Assembly (NCBI GenBank): GCA_016928455.1 | Contig: JAFGKP010000014.1 | Span: 1-9,530 of the forward strand | Direction of reading: 5' to 3' | Source: Methanomicrobia archaeon | GTDB lineage: Archaea > Halobacteriota > Syntropharchaeia > Alkanophagales > Methanospirareceae | Length of the DNA stretch: 9,530 bases | Shown: positions 1-6,680 of the stretch, one piece after another | Numbering within the stretch: position 1 is the first letter of the stretch | Layout: each line of letters opens with the position of its first letter | Notes under the pieces: generated by a model | The model's input: the letters and a program-made list of their open reading frames with translations, nothing else | Database searches by the model: none | Told to the model about the DNA's origin: nothing | Made by a program: the position numbers and the translations under genes

Positions 1-2
1 CG

Positions 3-140
3 CATCCAGGTTCAAAGTCCTCAGCGTATCGTTCTGATTCGTATCGAATCCTCTTTGAGAACGATGCCGGTTATGACACAACCACGACGGTTAACACCGA
101 AGCTTCAAAAACGCTCGCCACCTTTAATAGTTACCGATGA
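3..140 (+). CDS. 3' end of an unidentified gene, partial
   Basis: A reading frame is open from the left edge and closes at a TGA (138-140) that overlaps the arcS ATG (137-139) as ATGA, the usual arrangement of translationally coupled genes. The visible 45 residues are polar, rich in Thr, Ser, Asn and Tyr, and end in ATFNSYR. I recognise no family. Codon choice (acc, acg, aac, ctc) looks like real coding sequence. A second frame is also open here, from base 1 to 240, but it runs deep into arcS and encodes a low-complexity Arg/Pro-rich peptide, so I prefer this one. The call rests mainly on the stop/start overlap. It could be chance, because only 138 nt are visible. Confidence 0.4.
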   Translation, partial: HPGSKSSAYRSDSYRILFENDAGYDTTTTVNTEASKTLATFNSYR

Positions 141-1933
141 GCACCTTTTACGAGGTCAGGAGAAGAGACGGCGCGGCACGCCTTGGTCTTCTATCGTTGA
201 AAGAGGAGAAGCAGCAGACCCCGCTGCTTTTTCATGGTGATTCCTTACGCAGCGGTAAGGAGGGCTTTGCAGTTCGCTCAGTTGAAGATCCAGACTTTCC
301 TGAGCTTTTTGAGACCGAGAACTGGCACGCTCCTCGCGGTGCCGTGCTCCTACCTTCCGTTCATCCGCTCTTTAGCAAACTGAACGAAGCAGTTCCTTCG
401 TTACACGTCGATAGCTACGTGCTCTCCTATGCATCCGCGCTGCTGCACAGTCCGCGGGAATTCGTTCGCCGAGTTATCGCAGCTCGTGAGACGATCCCGC
501 CGGATACCGCGTTATGGGTGCCTGGCATTGCCACGGCCGAGAATGTCGCCGTGCTGATCTACCTGGGTGTTGACCTCGTGGACGACACGAGTGCCGTAAT
601 CCAGGGCTATCAGGGCCTGTACCATACAGAAGAAGGCGCTCTCGAGTTAGCAGATCTGGAAGAGCTGCCGTGTGTCTGCTCGATCTGCTCATCTATACGT
701 GCGGACGAGTTACGTGAACGGGATGACAAAGTGCGCGGGCAGCTCCTGGCGCAGCACAATGCGCTCCTGCTCGAGCAGGAGCTGAAGAAGGTCAGGACGC
801 ACATACGGGCCGGCACGATGCGTGAGTACCTCGAGCTGAGGGTGCGGTCCTCGCCGTTCCTGACCGCAGTGCTACGTCTCCTGGATCTTGAGGAGGCAGC
901 GTATTTCGAGCCGCGAACGCCAGTCGCGCGAAATACTGTACTGATGGCGAACACGCTGGAATCTTTGTGGAGAGTCGAGGTGAAGCGATTTGCACGCCGC
1001 GTTTTGGATCGCTATGAGCCTCCGCAGCGGCGTATTCTGCTGCTCTTGCCCTGCTCGGCGCGGAAGCCCTATTCGCGATCACCATCGCACCGTAAGTTCA
1101 GCGACGCGATCGCGCCCTATCGGGGGCATGTTCACGAGGTGATCCTGACGTCACCACTCGGTGTGGTGCCGCGCGAGCTGGAGGCAGTGTACCCCGCGGC
1201 GTTCTACGACATTCCGGTGACCGGTCACTGGGATGCTGAAGAGCGCGCATGGGTCGCCTCGTGTCTGCGCAACTATCTCGAGCTACATAATTCGCGGTAC
1301 GAGCATATAGTAGCACATCTCAGTGGTCCGTATCGCGAGATGTGTTTCAGTGTTGCAGCTGATTTAGAGCTCGAGGTGATCTCAACCTGCGATGTGGACG
1401 AGGACATGACCGCATCGAGCGCGCTGCAGCGGCTGCGTGAGAAACTCACAGAGCTCTGCGGCGATACGAAGCGACTGTCAGGCTTCGAGCAGAAAGCGAG
1501 CATGCTCAGGGCGATGGCGGACTATCAGTTTGGGCGCAGTGTGGGTCGTGCGCTCTTCTCAGAAGCTGCAGGGACGCGGCTTAAGATTACCGGTAAGTTC
1601 CCTGCCTACCAGCTCAGCTCAGACGGGGTCGTGCTCGCGCGCGTTGTGCCAGCTTACGGACTCCTCACGCTCACGCTAAACGGTGCGCGCCGGATTGCGG
1701 ATCTTCTAGCTGCGTATACTGTACACATAGCCGATTTCCTGCCCCGGGGCTCGATCCTGGCACCTGGCGTGCTTGATGCAGGCACGGCGATTAGGGTGAA
1801 CGATGAGGTTCTTTTCAGTGGTGAGAAGGCGTTTGGCGTGGGTCGTGCGAAGATGGCGGGCGGGGAGATGGTCGCATCACGACGGGGCAATGCGGTCGAG
1901 GTGCGTGAGGTGACCGCACTGAACTCTGTGTGA
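137..1933 (+). CDS. arcS: Archaeosine synthase ArcS (TgtA2), full length
   Basis: ArcS acts on position 15 of archaeal tRNA after Tgt has inserted preQ0. In several archaea it attaches lysine to the preQ0 nitrile, and a radical SAM partner (RaSEA) then forms archaeosine. The 598-residue product starts with a Tgt-like domain (EVRRRDGAARLG at 6-17). It has a zinc site of the Tgt type, CVCSIC at 179-184, with likely fourth ligand His207 in LLAQHN. The ArcS signature follows, P305-C306, KPY at 310-312 and SPSH at 315-318, matching the family pattern PC-x3-KPY-x2-S-x-SH. A C-terminal PUA RNA-binding domain spans about 520-597 (GEKAFGVGRAKM). The DSGG-type motif of true Tgt enzymes is absent near residues 90-100, as expected for ArcS. 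The ATG overlaps the stop of an upstream frame and no separate Shine-Dalgarno is clear, so expression probably depends on the upstream gene. The family assignment is firm; the exact chemistry is inferred from characterised homologues. Confidence 0.93.
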   Translation: MSTFYEVRRRDGAARLGLLSLKEEKQQTPLLFHGDSLRSGKEGFAVRSVEDPDFPELFETENWHAPRGAVLLPSVHPLFSKLNEAVPSLHVDSYVLSYASALLHSPREFVRRVIAARETIPPDTALWVPGIATAENVAVLIYLGVDLVDDTSAVIQGYQGLYHTEEGALELADLEELPCVCSICSSIRADELRERDDKVRGQLLAQHNALLLEQELKKVRTHIRAGTMREYLELRVRSSPFLTAVLRLLDLEEAAYFEPRTPVARNTVLMANTLESLWRVEVKRFARRVLDRYEPPQRRILLLLPCSARKPYSRSPSHRKFSDAIAPYRGHVHEVILTSPLGVVPRELEAVYPAAFYDIPVTGHWDAEERAWVASCLRNYLELHNSRYEHIVAHLSGPYREMCFSVAADLELEVISTCDVDEDMTASSALQRLREKLTELCGDTKRLSGFEQKASMLRAMADYQFGRSVGRALFSEAAGTRLKITGKFPAYQLSSDGVVLARVVPAYGLLTLTLNGARRIADLLAAYTVHIADFLPRGSILAPGVLDAGTAIRVNDEVLFSGEKAFGVGRAKMAGGEMVASRRGNAVEVREVTALNSV

Positions 1934-2008
1934 GATACGTACGTAGTGTCCAGACTGCGTGAATGGCGGCTTAGCAGTACTGCACGGTGACGAACGAGGA
2001 ATCGCAAA

Positions 2009-2016
2009 GTATTTAA
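2009..2016 (+). promoter_or_regulatory. TATA-box-like element before the 123-codon gene
   Basis: GTATTTAA lies about 31-39 nt before the ATG at 2048, within an A-rich context (gcaaagtatttaaggg). The normal archaeal spacing of about 25 nt from TATA centre to transcription start would put the start near 2037-2040. That leaves a leader of roughly 8-11 nt with no room for a strong ribosome binding site, and none is seen. This suggests transcription independent of arcS, whose stop is 114 nt upstream. Confidence 0.5.
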
Positions 2017-2047
2017 GGGTTGGACGATATCAAAAACATCACAGACG

Positions 2048-2419
2048 ATGGTAGAAGAAGAGGAGAGAGAGCTGTTTATTTCGAAAGCATTCTTAGGAAC
2101 ACTGGATGAGTTCGTGAGAGACCGTGACGCGATAACCGCGGAGTGGAATGAAATTCTAGCCCGTTATAAGGAGTGTGAGGACATCATGGACGATATTCGG
2201 GCGTTTCAGATCAGAAAGCCGAGTGTTTTCATGCTAATTGATGATATTTATCATAAAGAGGTCGAGCTCGAAGAGAAGCTCACGATCGCGCAGGTGAGCG
2301 ACGAGATTCGGACCCATCTCCAGTCGTTCAAAGAGCAGTTCGCCGAATTGGCCGACGAAATTGATCTATTCGTCCTCGCAGAGATCGGCTTGTCAAAGAC
2401 GAAGATCAGTGGCGTTTAG
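2048..2419 (+). CDS. Hypothetical acidic helical protein, 123 aa
   Basis: I do not recognise this protein. It is 123 residues, strongly acidic at the N-terminus (MVEEEERELF), and apparently almost all alpha-helical, with heptad-like hydrophobic spacing around 17-50 and 68-110. It has a single Cys (43) and no signal peptide, transmembrane segment or nucleotide-binding motif. Codon use resembles the neighbouring genes. It has its own TATA-like box and stands alone between arcS and the convergent coaE, whose stop is only 14 nt away, so the two transcripts probably overlap at their 3' ends. It could be a small coiled-coil scaffold or a regulatory protein, but nothing in the sequence supports a specific role. 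Confidence refers to it being a real gene, which the clean promoter, size and composition support. Confidence 0.75.
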   Translation: MVEEEERELFISKAFLGTLDEFVRDRDAITAEWNEILARYKECEDIMDDIRAFQIRKPSVFMLIDDIYHKEVELEEKLTIAQVSDEIRTHLQSFKEQFAELADEIDLFVLAEIGLSKTKISGV

Positions 2420-2433
2420 GTGAGCTCTGGATC

Positions 2434-3051
2434 TCATGGCGAAAGCTCTGCAAATATCGCGCGTACCTGTTTCTCCGTTTCTTCACGCGTGCCCTCATTC
2501 GATATAACGTAATCCGCGAATTGGAGCTTATCCGTAAGGGGTAGTTGTAGGGCGATCATTTTTCGTGCCTCTGCTCTCGTAACGCCCTCTCGGTCGATGA
2601 TTCTCTGTATCTGCGTCTCCTCACTGCTATAGACCAGCACAACAGCATCAAATTCGTGCTGCACACCTGCCTCGATCAGGAGGGGTACGTCGACGACCAC
2701 GAGTGTGTTGTGCGGTGCTGCTAGTTCTTCGATCGCCGCGATTCGCTCCTTCATCTTCCGCTTCACTTCCGGATGGATGATCTTTTCCAGCGCCACGCGC
2801 TTCTCAGCATCGCTGAATATCAAATCACGCAGCCGCTTCCGATCAAGCTCTAAATCGTTCCGCACGATCTCCATGCCAAAGCATCGCACGATCTCCCACC
2901 AGGCCTTCGAACACGGGGTGGCCGCTTCGCGACTGAGCACGTCGCAATCGATCACATACGCGCCGAGCTTCATGAATTGCTGGAGCACGAGCGTTTTGCC
3001 GCTCGCCATGCCGCCGGTTAAAGCAGCAACGCGCACGGGCTTCGTCATCAC
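2434..3051 (-). CDS. coaE: Dephospho-CoA kinase, bacterial CoaE type
   Basis: CoaE phosphorylates the ribose 3'-hydroxyl of dephospho-CoA with ATP, the last step of CoA synthesis. The 205-residue product has the normal CoaE length and hallmarks: a P-loop GGMASGKT at 13-20, LGAYVIDCDVLSRE after it, the IIHPEV segment, VDVPLLIEAG, and a C-terminal ADYVISNEGT. The start is either GTG (3051-3049) or the next codon ATG (3048-3046). Both are served by GGGAGG, which reads cctccc on the plus strand at 3058-3063, at 6 or 9 nt spacing. With GTG the overlap with the mfnF stop is 4 nt (GTGA); with ATG it is 1 nt (TGATG). Either way coaE is translationally coupled to mfnF. Many archaea instead use an unrelated GTP-dependent kinase (DUF359/TK1697 type), so this copy may trace to bacterial transfer. 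The kinase family is clear; substrate is by homology. Confidence 0.93.
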   Translation of the reverse strand: MMTKPVRVAALTGGMASGKTLVLQQFMKLGAYVIDCDVLSREAATPCSKAWWEIVRCFGMEIVRNDLELDRKRLRDLIFSDAEKRVALEKIIHPEVKRKMKERIAAIEELAAPHNTLVVVDVPLLIEAGVQHEFDAVVLVYSSEETQIQRIIDREGVTRAEARKMIALQLPLTDKLQFADYVISNEGTREETEKQVRAIFAELSP

Positions 3052-4070
3052 CGCTCGCCTCCCGTAACCTCTGCTTCCAGGAGTTTGGCGAGTGCAAACG
3101 CGGGAAACGTGGCGGCAACGTCAGTTCCATACCGTGCAGCGAGCGAGACGAATTGCAGATTCACCGCGTCCGTGGCCGCATGGATGAGGAAATCCCCGAT
3201 TCCCGCAGCTACTACTCGGCTTAGGCCATAGGTCGTCTTCATCTGTTCTAACGAAGTTACTAACTCCGCAACCTGTTTCTGCTTCACCTGCGCGGCTATC
3301 GCAACTGTACCTGTCTCGCCGAGCTCTTCTAAATCGCTGCAGACCACCCGCGCCAGGCGTTGTAAAGCGCTCGTTTGGCTCTTCTCGTCCAGCTCACGGC
3401 CAACGAAGGCGTACCAGTTCGGGCTCGTGCACCTGTACTCTTTCTCTGTTATCTCGCCCAGAACGAGATACGCGTCTGCAGTGATGGCGAAGAGCTCTGA
3501 AGAGACTCTACACGCCTCGTCCTCGTTGAGGTTCACGTGCTGGAGCACTGCAGCGACATTCGTGCGTAACACGCCCGAATAGATCAACTCGCCACGTTTC
3601 AAGCGCTCAAGATCAGTGTGCTGCGCTCTTACTACTCCGTCAATGATGGGGATCACGTCGGTCGTTGTACTGCCGATATCGACAAAGATCGCATCGCGGT
3701 ACTCCTGTGCCACGAACATTGCGGATGCGAGCCAGTTGGTTGCGGCGAAAGCAAGTGGGTCGGTTTCCACTGCCGAACGTGCTCTGAACTGACCATCGTG
3801 GTCAAAGAACCGTGGATCTTCAAAGGTCGTCGCTACGGCGTCTGCAATGAAAAGGACGCCCTCACGACGCGTAGCGAAGCAGTCACTGAGCTCGCCGGTC
3901 ATTACCGCACCGATTGCCTCGAGTTCTGCTCCAAACCGCTGCTGTACCTCGGGGAGCACCTCGTAGAGGCAGACCTTCCGATGCCAGATCGGAGCATACA
4001 GGGACTCGACGACGCCCTCAGAAGTGGCTACTTTCGTGTTCGCCCCGCCCACATCAATGCCAAGGAACAT
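3048..4070 (-). CDS. mfnF: MfnF-type methanofuran biosynthesis protein (H4MPT-linked C1 pathway protein)
   Basis: The family member studied in Methanocaldococcus jannaschii joins the phosphorylated aminomethylfuran unit to gamma-glutamyltyramine to build the methanofuran core, the first C1 carrier in methanogenesis and its reversal. The protein was long annotated as a hydantoinase-like H4MPT-linked C1 transfer pathway protein. The 340-residue sequence has the ASKHA fold signs in order: phosphate loop GIDVGGANTK at 4-13, MTGELSDCF at 58-66, second phosphate loop VDIGSTTTD at 130-138, YSGVLRTNV at 164-172 and AAGIGDFL at 288-295. The ATG at 4070 starts directly at the conserved phosphate loop and has a Shine-Dalgarno AGGTG (plus-strand cacct, 4081-4085) 10 nt upstream. 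It lies 28 nt after the radical SAM gene and overlaps coaE, forming a three-gene unit. The family call is strong; the exact MfnF step is inferred. Confidence 0.87.
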   Translation of the reverse strand: MFLGIDVGGANTKVATSEGVVESLYAPIWHRKVCLYEVLPEVQQRFGAELEAIGAVMTGELSDCFATRREGVLFIADAVATTFEDPRFFDHDGQFRARSAVETDPLAFAATNWLASAMFVAQEYRDAIFVDIGSTTTDVIPIIDGVVRAQHTDLERLKRGELIYSGVLRTNVAAVLQHVNLNEDEACRVSSELFAITADAYLVLGEITEKEYRCTSPNWYAFVGRELDEKSQTSALQRLARVVCSDLEELGETGTVAIAAQVKQKQVAELVTSLEQMKTTYGLSRVVAAGIGDFLIHAATDAVNLQFVSLAARYGTDVAATFPAFALAKLLEAEVTGGER

Positions 4071-4098
4071 TACCTCTAACCACCTTTTGCCGCTGTCA

Positions 4099-5847
4099 TT
4101 ATTTAACAGTTATATACTCAAGCAGTTTCTGTCCCAGCTCGGGATCATCGAGGGCTTGGACGAGCTCGCCAGCATTCCTGAACGGTCTGCGTGCTGCGAT
4201 TCTCGTTGCGCGCTTCGCGCCAACGCCCGGCAGTGCCGTGAGTGTTTCAAGCGAGGCGGTATTGACCGCGAGCGGATAAGGGACCGCGGTGATCGAGCGA
4301 TAGCCGTAGCCAATGACCTTCACGTCCAAGAACTGATGCAGCGAGAGCACGCCCGGAATCCCCACGAGGAGGGGATAGCTACCGAGCTGCCGTCCAAAGG
4401 TGACCTTGCCCTCATGGATCTCCAGGTAGACATCTGTCAGGATAGTGCCCTCGGGCACGACGCGCTTCAGCATCGGTCGGTCTATTTCGGTCCGTACATA
4501 ATGCTTCAACCGCCGGAATTCATGCTTGTGGCGTTTCACGAGCTTGTCCCCCAGCTCAAACTGCTTCGTGCCCGGAATGGGGATGACCTGACGGAGATTG
4601 ATCCGGCGCAGCAGCAGTCCCTCATCCACAATCCGCTGCAAGAACTGGTAATCCTGTCGGAACGTATCCTTGCTCTCGCCGTCAAGCCCAAAGACAAAGT
4701 TCAAGCCAGGTAAGAGCTCAGGCAGCCCGTTCGCGCCTCGCGCAGACCCAATCTCGTTGAGGAGCTTTACCGCACTCAGAACCTCGTTCGCATCAGCCTT
4801 CAAATTGTTCCGCGCGATCACTATCGGGTCAACGCTTTCCACACCGAGCGCGGCGACGTCGCCGGGCGTATGATACTGGATAATGCTCTTTGCGATGCGT
4901 CTGCACTCTCGGGGATAGCGCGCGAGGACACCCGGATTGGCATTATCGATATGCAGCGTTTTGAGCTCGGGCGCGATCGCACGAATGCCGTGAAACAATC
5001 GCTCGAGAGCGTCAGGGTTGGGCTCCGGGAATTCTACCTCACCCGCGCCTTTCGCCCTATAAGAAAAGATGCAGGGCTGGTTGCCGAGCCTGAAATGGCG
5101 AATGCCTGTGCTGTACAGCGCCGCGATCTCGGTCAAAATGTCTGACTCGGGCCGGAAATCGGGCGGGCCCTTGCTGGGCTCACTGCAGAACGAGCAGCCG
5201 CCCGTGATACTGCGCGGGCATCCTCGATACGTTTCTATTTCAGTGATGAGGTACTGGGGGAAGAACGGGTGCTGCTCTACGATTCGCGCGCCGGTTACCG
5301 CGGAATCCCGTATCATGCTGGCATTTAAACGGCAGAGCGCGGGATCCACCCTATCCACATCTAACTTGTTGCGCAGCAGCTCGGCAACAATGAGCTCACC
5401 ATCACCCTGCGCGATAAGGTCAAAGACCGCGGCAACGAAACGGGGATCACGCACTGGTTTACCGCCTGCCAACCCGAACCCGTACCGGGCAGACGGGCCG
5501 CAGAGCACCTTCACAGGCTTCTTTAAGCCCGCGAAGAATGCGAGAAGTTCGTTCGGGCTTGCTGGGAACCCCGACAGATATCGGCCAGGAACCGCCATGC
5601 CTGCAATGACCACGACCAGATCAGATCGTGCGAACACCTCTAAAATTGACTGCTCTGCACGGAGTTGATCGATCGTGCGATACACGACCCGTGCGGTATG
5701 GTCGTGATTCCAGACCGCACCAGCGATATAGCGTGGGTACGGACTGATGTACGGCGGCACACCGAGGCAGGTTGGCTCGTCAACGTATCCGTCAAGTATC
5801 GATACCGTCAGCATAGTCAAGGGAGCGACCTTAGGAAGATCTATCAT
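4099..5847 (-). CDS. Radical SAM protein with C-terminal helix-hairpin-helix (COG1031-like, unknown function)
   Basis: This matches the archaeal radical SAM family with a C-terminal helix-hairpin-helix (COG1031 type), whose reaction I do not know. The 582-residue product has an N-terminal region of about 190 residues that resembles a Rossmann-like, B12-binding-style fold (DLVVVIAGMAVPGR) but has no DxHxxG cobalamin motif. The radical SAM core carries cysteines at 210, 218 and 221, with spacing CX7CX2C instead of the usual CX3CX2C. The context YRGCPRSITGGCSFCSEP is typical of this family. Further core elements are NFVFGLDGE and RQVIPIPGT. The C-terminus has LTALPGVGAKRATRIA, a DNA/RNA-binding type hairpin, at about 535-551. 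I chose the ATG at 5847 over a TTG one codon upstream. An AT-rich box 22-30 nt before it suggests a leaderless transcript. It is first in an operon with mfnF and coaE. Confidence 0.85.
   Translation of the reverse strand: MIDLPKVAPLTMLTVSILDGYVDEPTCLGVPPYISPYPRYIAGAVWNHDHTARVVYRTIDQLRAEQSILEVFARSDLVVVIAGMAVPGRYLSGFPASPNELLAFFAGLKKPVKVLCGPSARYGFGLAGGKPVRDPRFVAAVFDLIAQGDGELIVAELLRNKLDVDRVDPALCRLNASMIRDSAVTGARIVEQHPFFPQYLITEIETYRGCPRSITGGCSFCSEPSKGPPDFRPESDILTEIAALYSTGIRHFRLGNQPCIFSYRAKGAGEVEFPEPNPDALERLFHGIRAIAPELKTLHIDNANPGVLARYPRECRRIAKSIIQYHTPGDVAALGVESVDPIVIARNNLKADANEVLSAVKLLNEIGSARGANGLPELLPGLNFVFGLDGESKDTFRQDYQFLQRIVDEGLLLRRINLRQVIPIPGTKQFELGDKLVKRHKHEFRRLKHYVRTEIDRPMLKRVVPEGTILTDVYLEIHEGKVTFGRQLGSYPLLVGIPGVLSLHQFLDVKVIGYGYRSITAVPYPLAVNTASLETLTALPGVGAKRATRIAARRPFRNAGELVQALDDPELGQKLLEYITVK
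4111..4116 (-). promoter_or_regulatory. Possible internal TATA box for mfnF-coaE
   Basis: On the minus strand TATATA sits inside the last codons of the radical SAM gene, about 41-46 nt before the mfnF ATG. A start about 25 nt downstream, near 4088, would give a leader of about 18 nt that still includes the AGGTG ribosome binding site. It may let mfnF-coaE be transcribed apart from the radical SAM gene. No clear upstream BRE is seen, and the bases also encode Tyr-Ile, so this may be coincidence. Confidence 0.3.
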
Positions 5848-5868
5848 CAAGATTTTTAGTTCCAGGGG

Positions 5869-5881
5869 TAAATTAATTAAG
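5869..5881. promoter_or_regulatory. AT-rich divergent promoter between the radical SAM operon and grpE
   Basis: The 68-nt gap between the two divergent starts has one AT-rich block, taaattaattaag, containing the palindromes AATTAATT (5871-5878) and TTAATTAA (5873-5880). It lies 22-33 nt before the minus-strand ATG at 5847, suiting a leaderless transcript. It lies about 35-47 nt before the plus-strand ATG at 5916, which would leave a leader of about 15 nt. One TATA region could therefore serve both directions. Positions are visible in the sequence; promoter function is inferred. Confidence 0.5.
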
Positions 5882-5915
5882 TACTGGTATCATGGTGTGG
5901 TCTTCTTTGTGAACG

Positions 5916-6659
5916 ATGAAAAAGAGCAACGAGCGCAGGACACCGGGTTTTGAGGATCGAATTGAGCGTCTGTCTCGTGATGCAGCGGCATGCAGTAAGA
6001 TGGTCGAAACGGAGGTAGGCGCGCTTACGAGTGTCAAGGGCGAGCTTAGCGGTATCGTGAAAGAGCTAACGAGGATCAGAGAGATGCTGGCTGATACGAA
6101 CGGACTGACCGAGGAGAAGCTTGATGCGATCAGCGATGGCCTGGATATTCTGGAGGAGGAATTATCAGAGAAGCGAAAGAAGGTCGAAGAGCGATCCACC
6201 GGTAATAACCCTGCGTATTTGAGCCAGCTGCAATACCTGAGAGCGGATTTCGAGAATTATAAGCGGCTTGTTGAGCGTGAGAAGTGCGAGCTTGGCGACC
6301 AGCTTCGCGAATGCTTCATGCTCGATCTGCTCCCGATCCGAGAGAGTTTAGAGGTCGCCGTCGATCACGCGAAGGCGAACGGTAATTCAGCAGGGCTGGT
6401 GAAGGGCGTGGAATTGACCTTGAAGCAGCTCACGGAGCTGATGAACCGTGAGGGGCTTGAGGAGATCCCGGCGGAAGGTGTGCAATTCGATCCGTTCAGG
6501 CACGAGGTGGTAGCCCGGGTGCCTGCGGGAGACGGCGAGGAGGAGAACAGTGTGCGCGAAGTGCTGCGCAAAGGCTTTGTGTTCCGCGGCAAGGTCATCC
6601 GGCCAGCGCTGGTAAAGATCGCAGTAAAGGAGGAAGAAGCGGCACCTGATACGACGTAA
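5916..6659 (+). CDS. grpE: Nucleotide exchange factor GrpE
   Basis: GrpE releases ADP from the Hsp70 chaperone DnaK so the folding cycle can continue in the cytosol. The 247-residue protein has an N-terminal region (about 1-95) of charged heptad sequence that should form a long coiled coil. The GrpE core follows: YLSQLQYLRADFENYKR at 101-117, LLPIRESLEVAV at 138-149, and the beta-wing hallmark FDPFRHEVVARVP at 191-203 with VREVLRKGFVFRGKVIRPALVKIA at 213-236. It is longer than many GrpE proteins (about 180-210 residues) because of the N-terminal coiled coil. An in-frame TGA at 5910-5912 rules out an earlier start. Unusually for an archaeal grpE, neither dnaK nor dnaJ follows. The next gene is an ABC ATPase 21 nt downstream, probably cotranscribed. 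Confidence 0.95.
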   Translation: MKKSNERRTPGFEDRIERLSRDAAACSKMVETEVGALTSVKGELSGIVKELTRIREMLADTNGLTEEKLDAISDGLDILEEELSEKRKKVEERSTGNNPAYLSQLQYLRADFENYKRLVEREKCELGDQLRECFMLDLLPIRESLEVAVDHAKANGNSAGLVKGVELTLKQLTELMNREGLEEIPAEGVQFDPFRHEVVARVPAGDGEEENSVREVLRKGFVFRGKVIRPALVKIAVKEEEAAPDTT

Positions 6660-6680
6660 TTACCGTTACTGGGGATAGCG

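Noticed and set aside
55..240. Open frame of 61 codons at the left edge
   Set aside because: It overlaps the start of arcS in another frame by about 100 nt and encodes a low-complexity Arg/Pro-rich peptide without family features.
1936..1945. Palindrome TACGTACGTA just after the arcS stop, as an operator
   Set aside because: A single 10-nt palindrome downstream of a gene and about 63 nt before the next TATA box; no second copy in a regulatory position, so chance is likely.
3618..4079. 153-codon plus-strand open frame across mfnF
   Set aside because: It lies antisense to the conserved N-terminal half of mfnF, is Cys/His-rich without ordered zinc-binding spacing, and has no promoter.
4099..5847. 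The radical SAM gene as RaSEA, the partner of ArcS in archaeosine formation
   Set aside because: arcS is in the same window, which makes the idea tempting, but the gene lies on the other strand in a different operon. Its CX7CX2C cluster with a C-terminal helix-hairpin-helix fits the COG1031-type family instead.
5892..5912. Six-codon upstream frame (ATG to TGA) ending 3 nt before grpE, a possible leader peptide
   Set aside because: The predicted transcription start near 5900 lies downstream of its ATG, and there is no attenuator-like structure.
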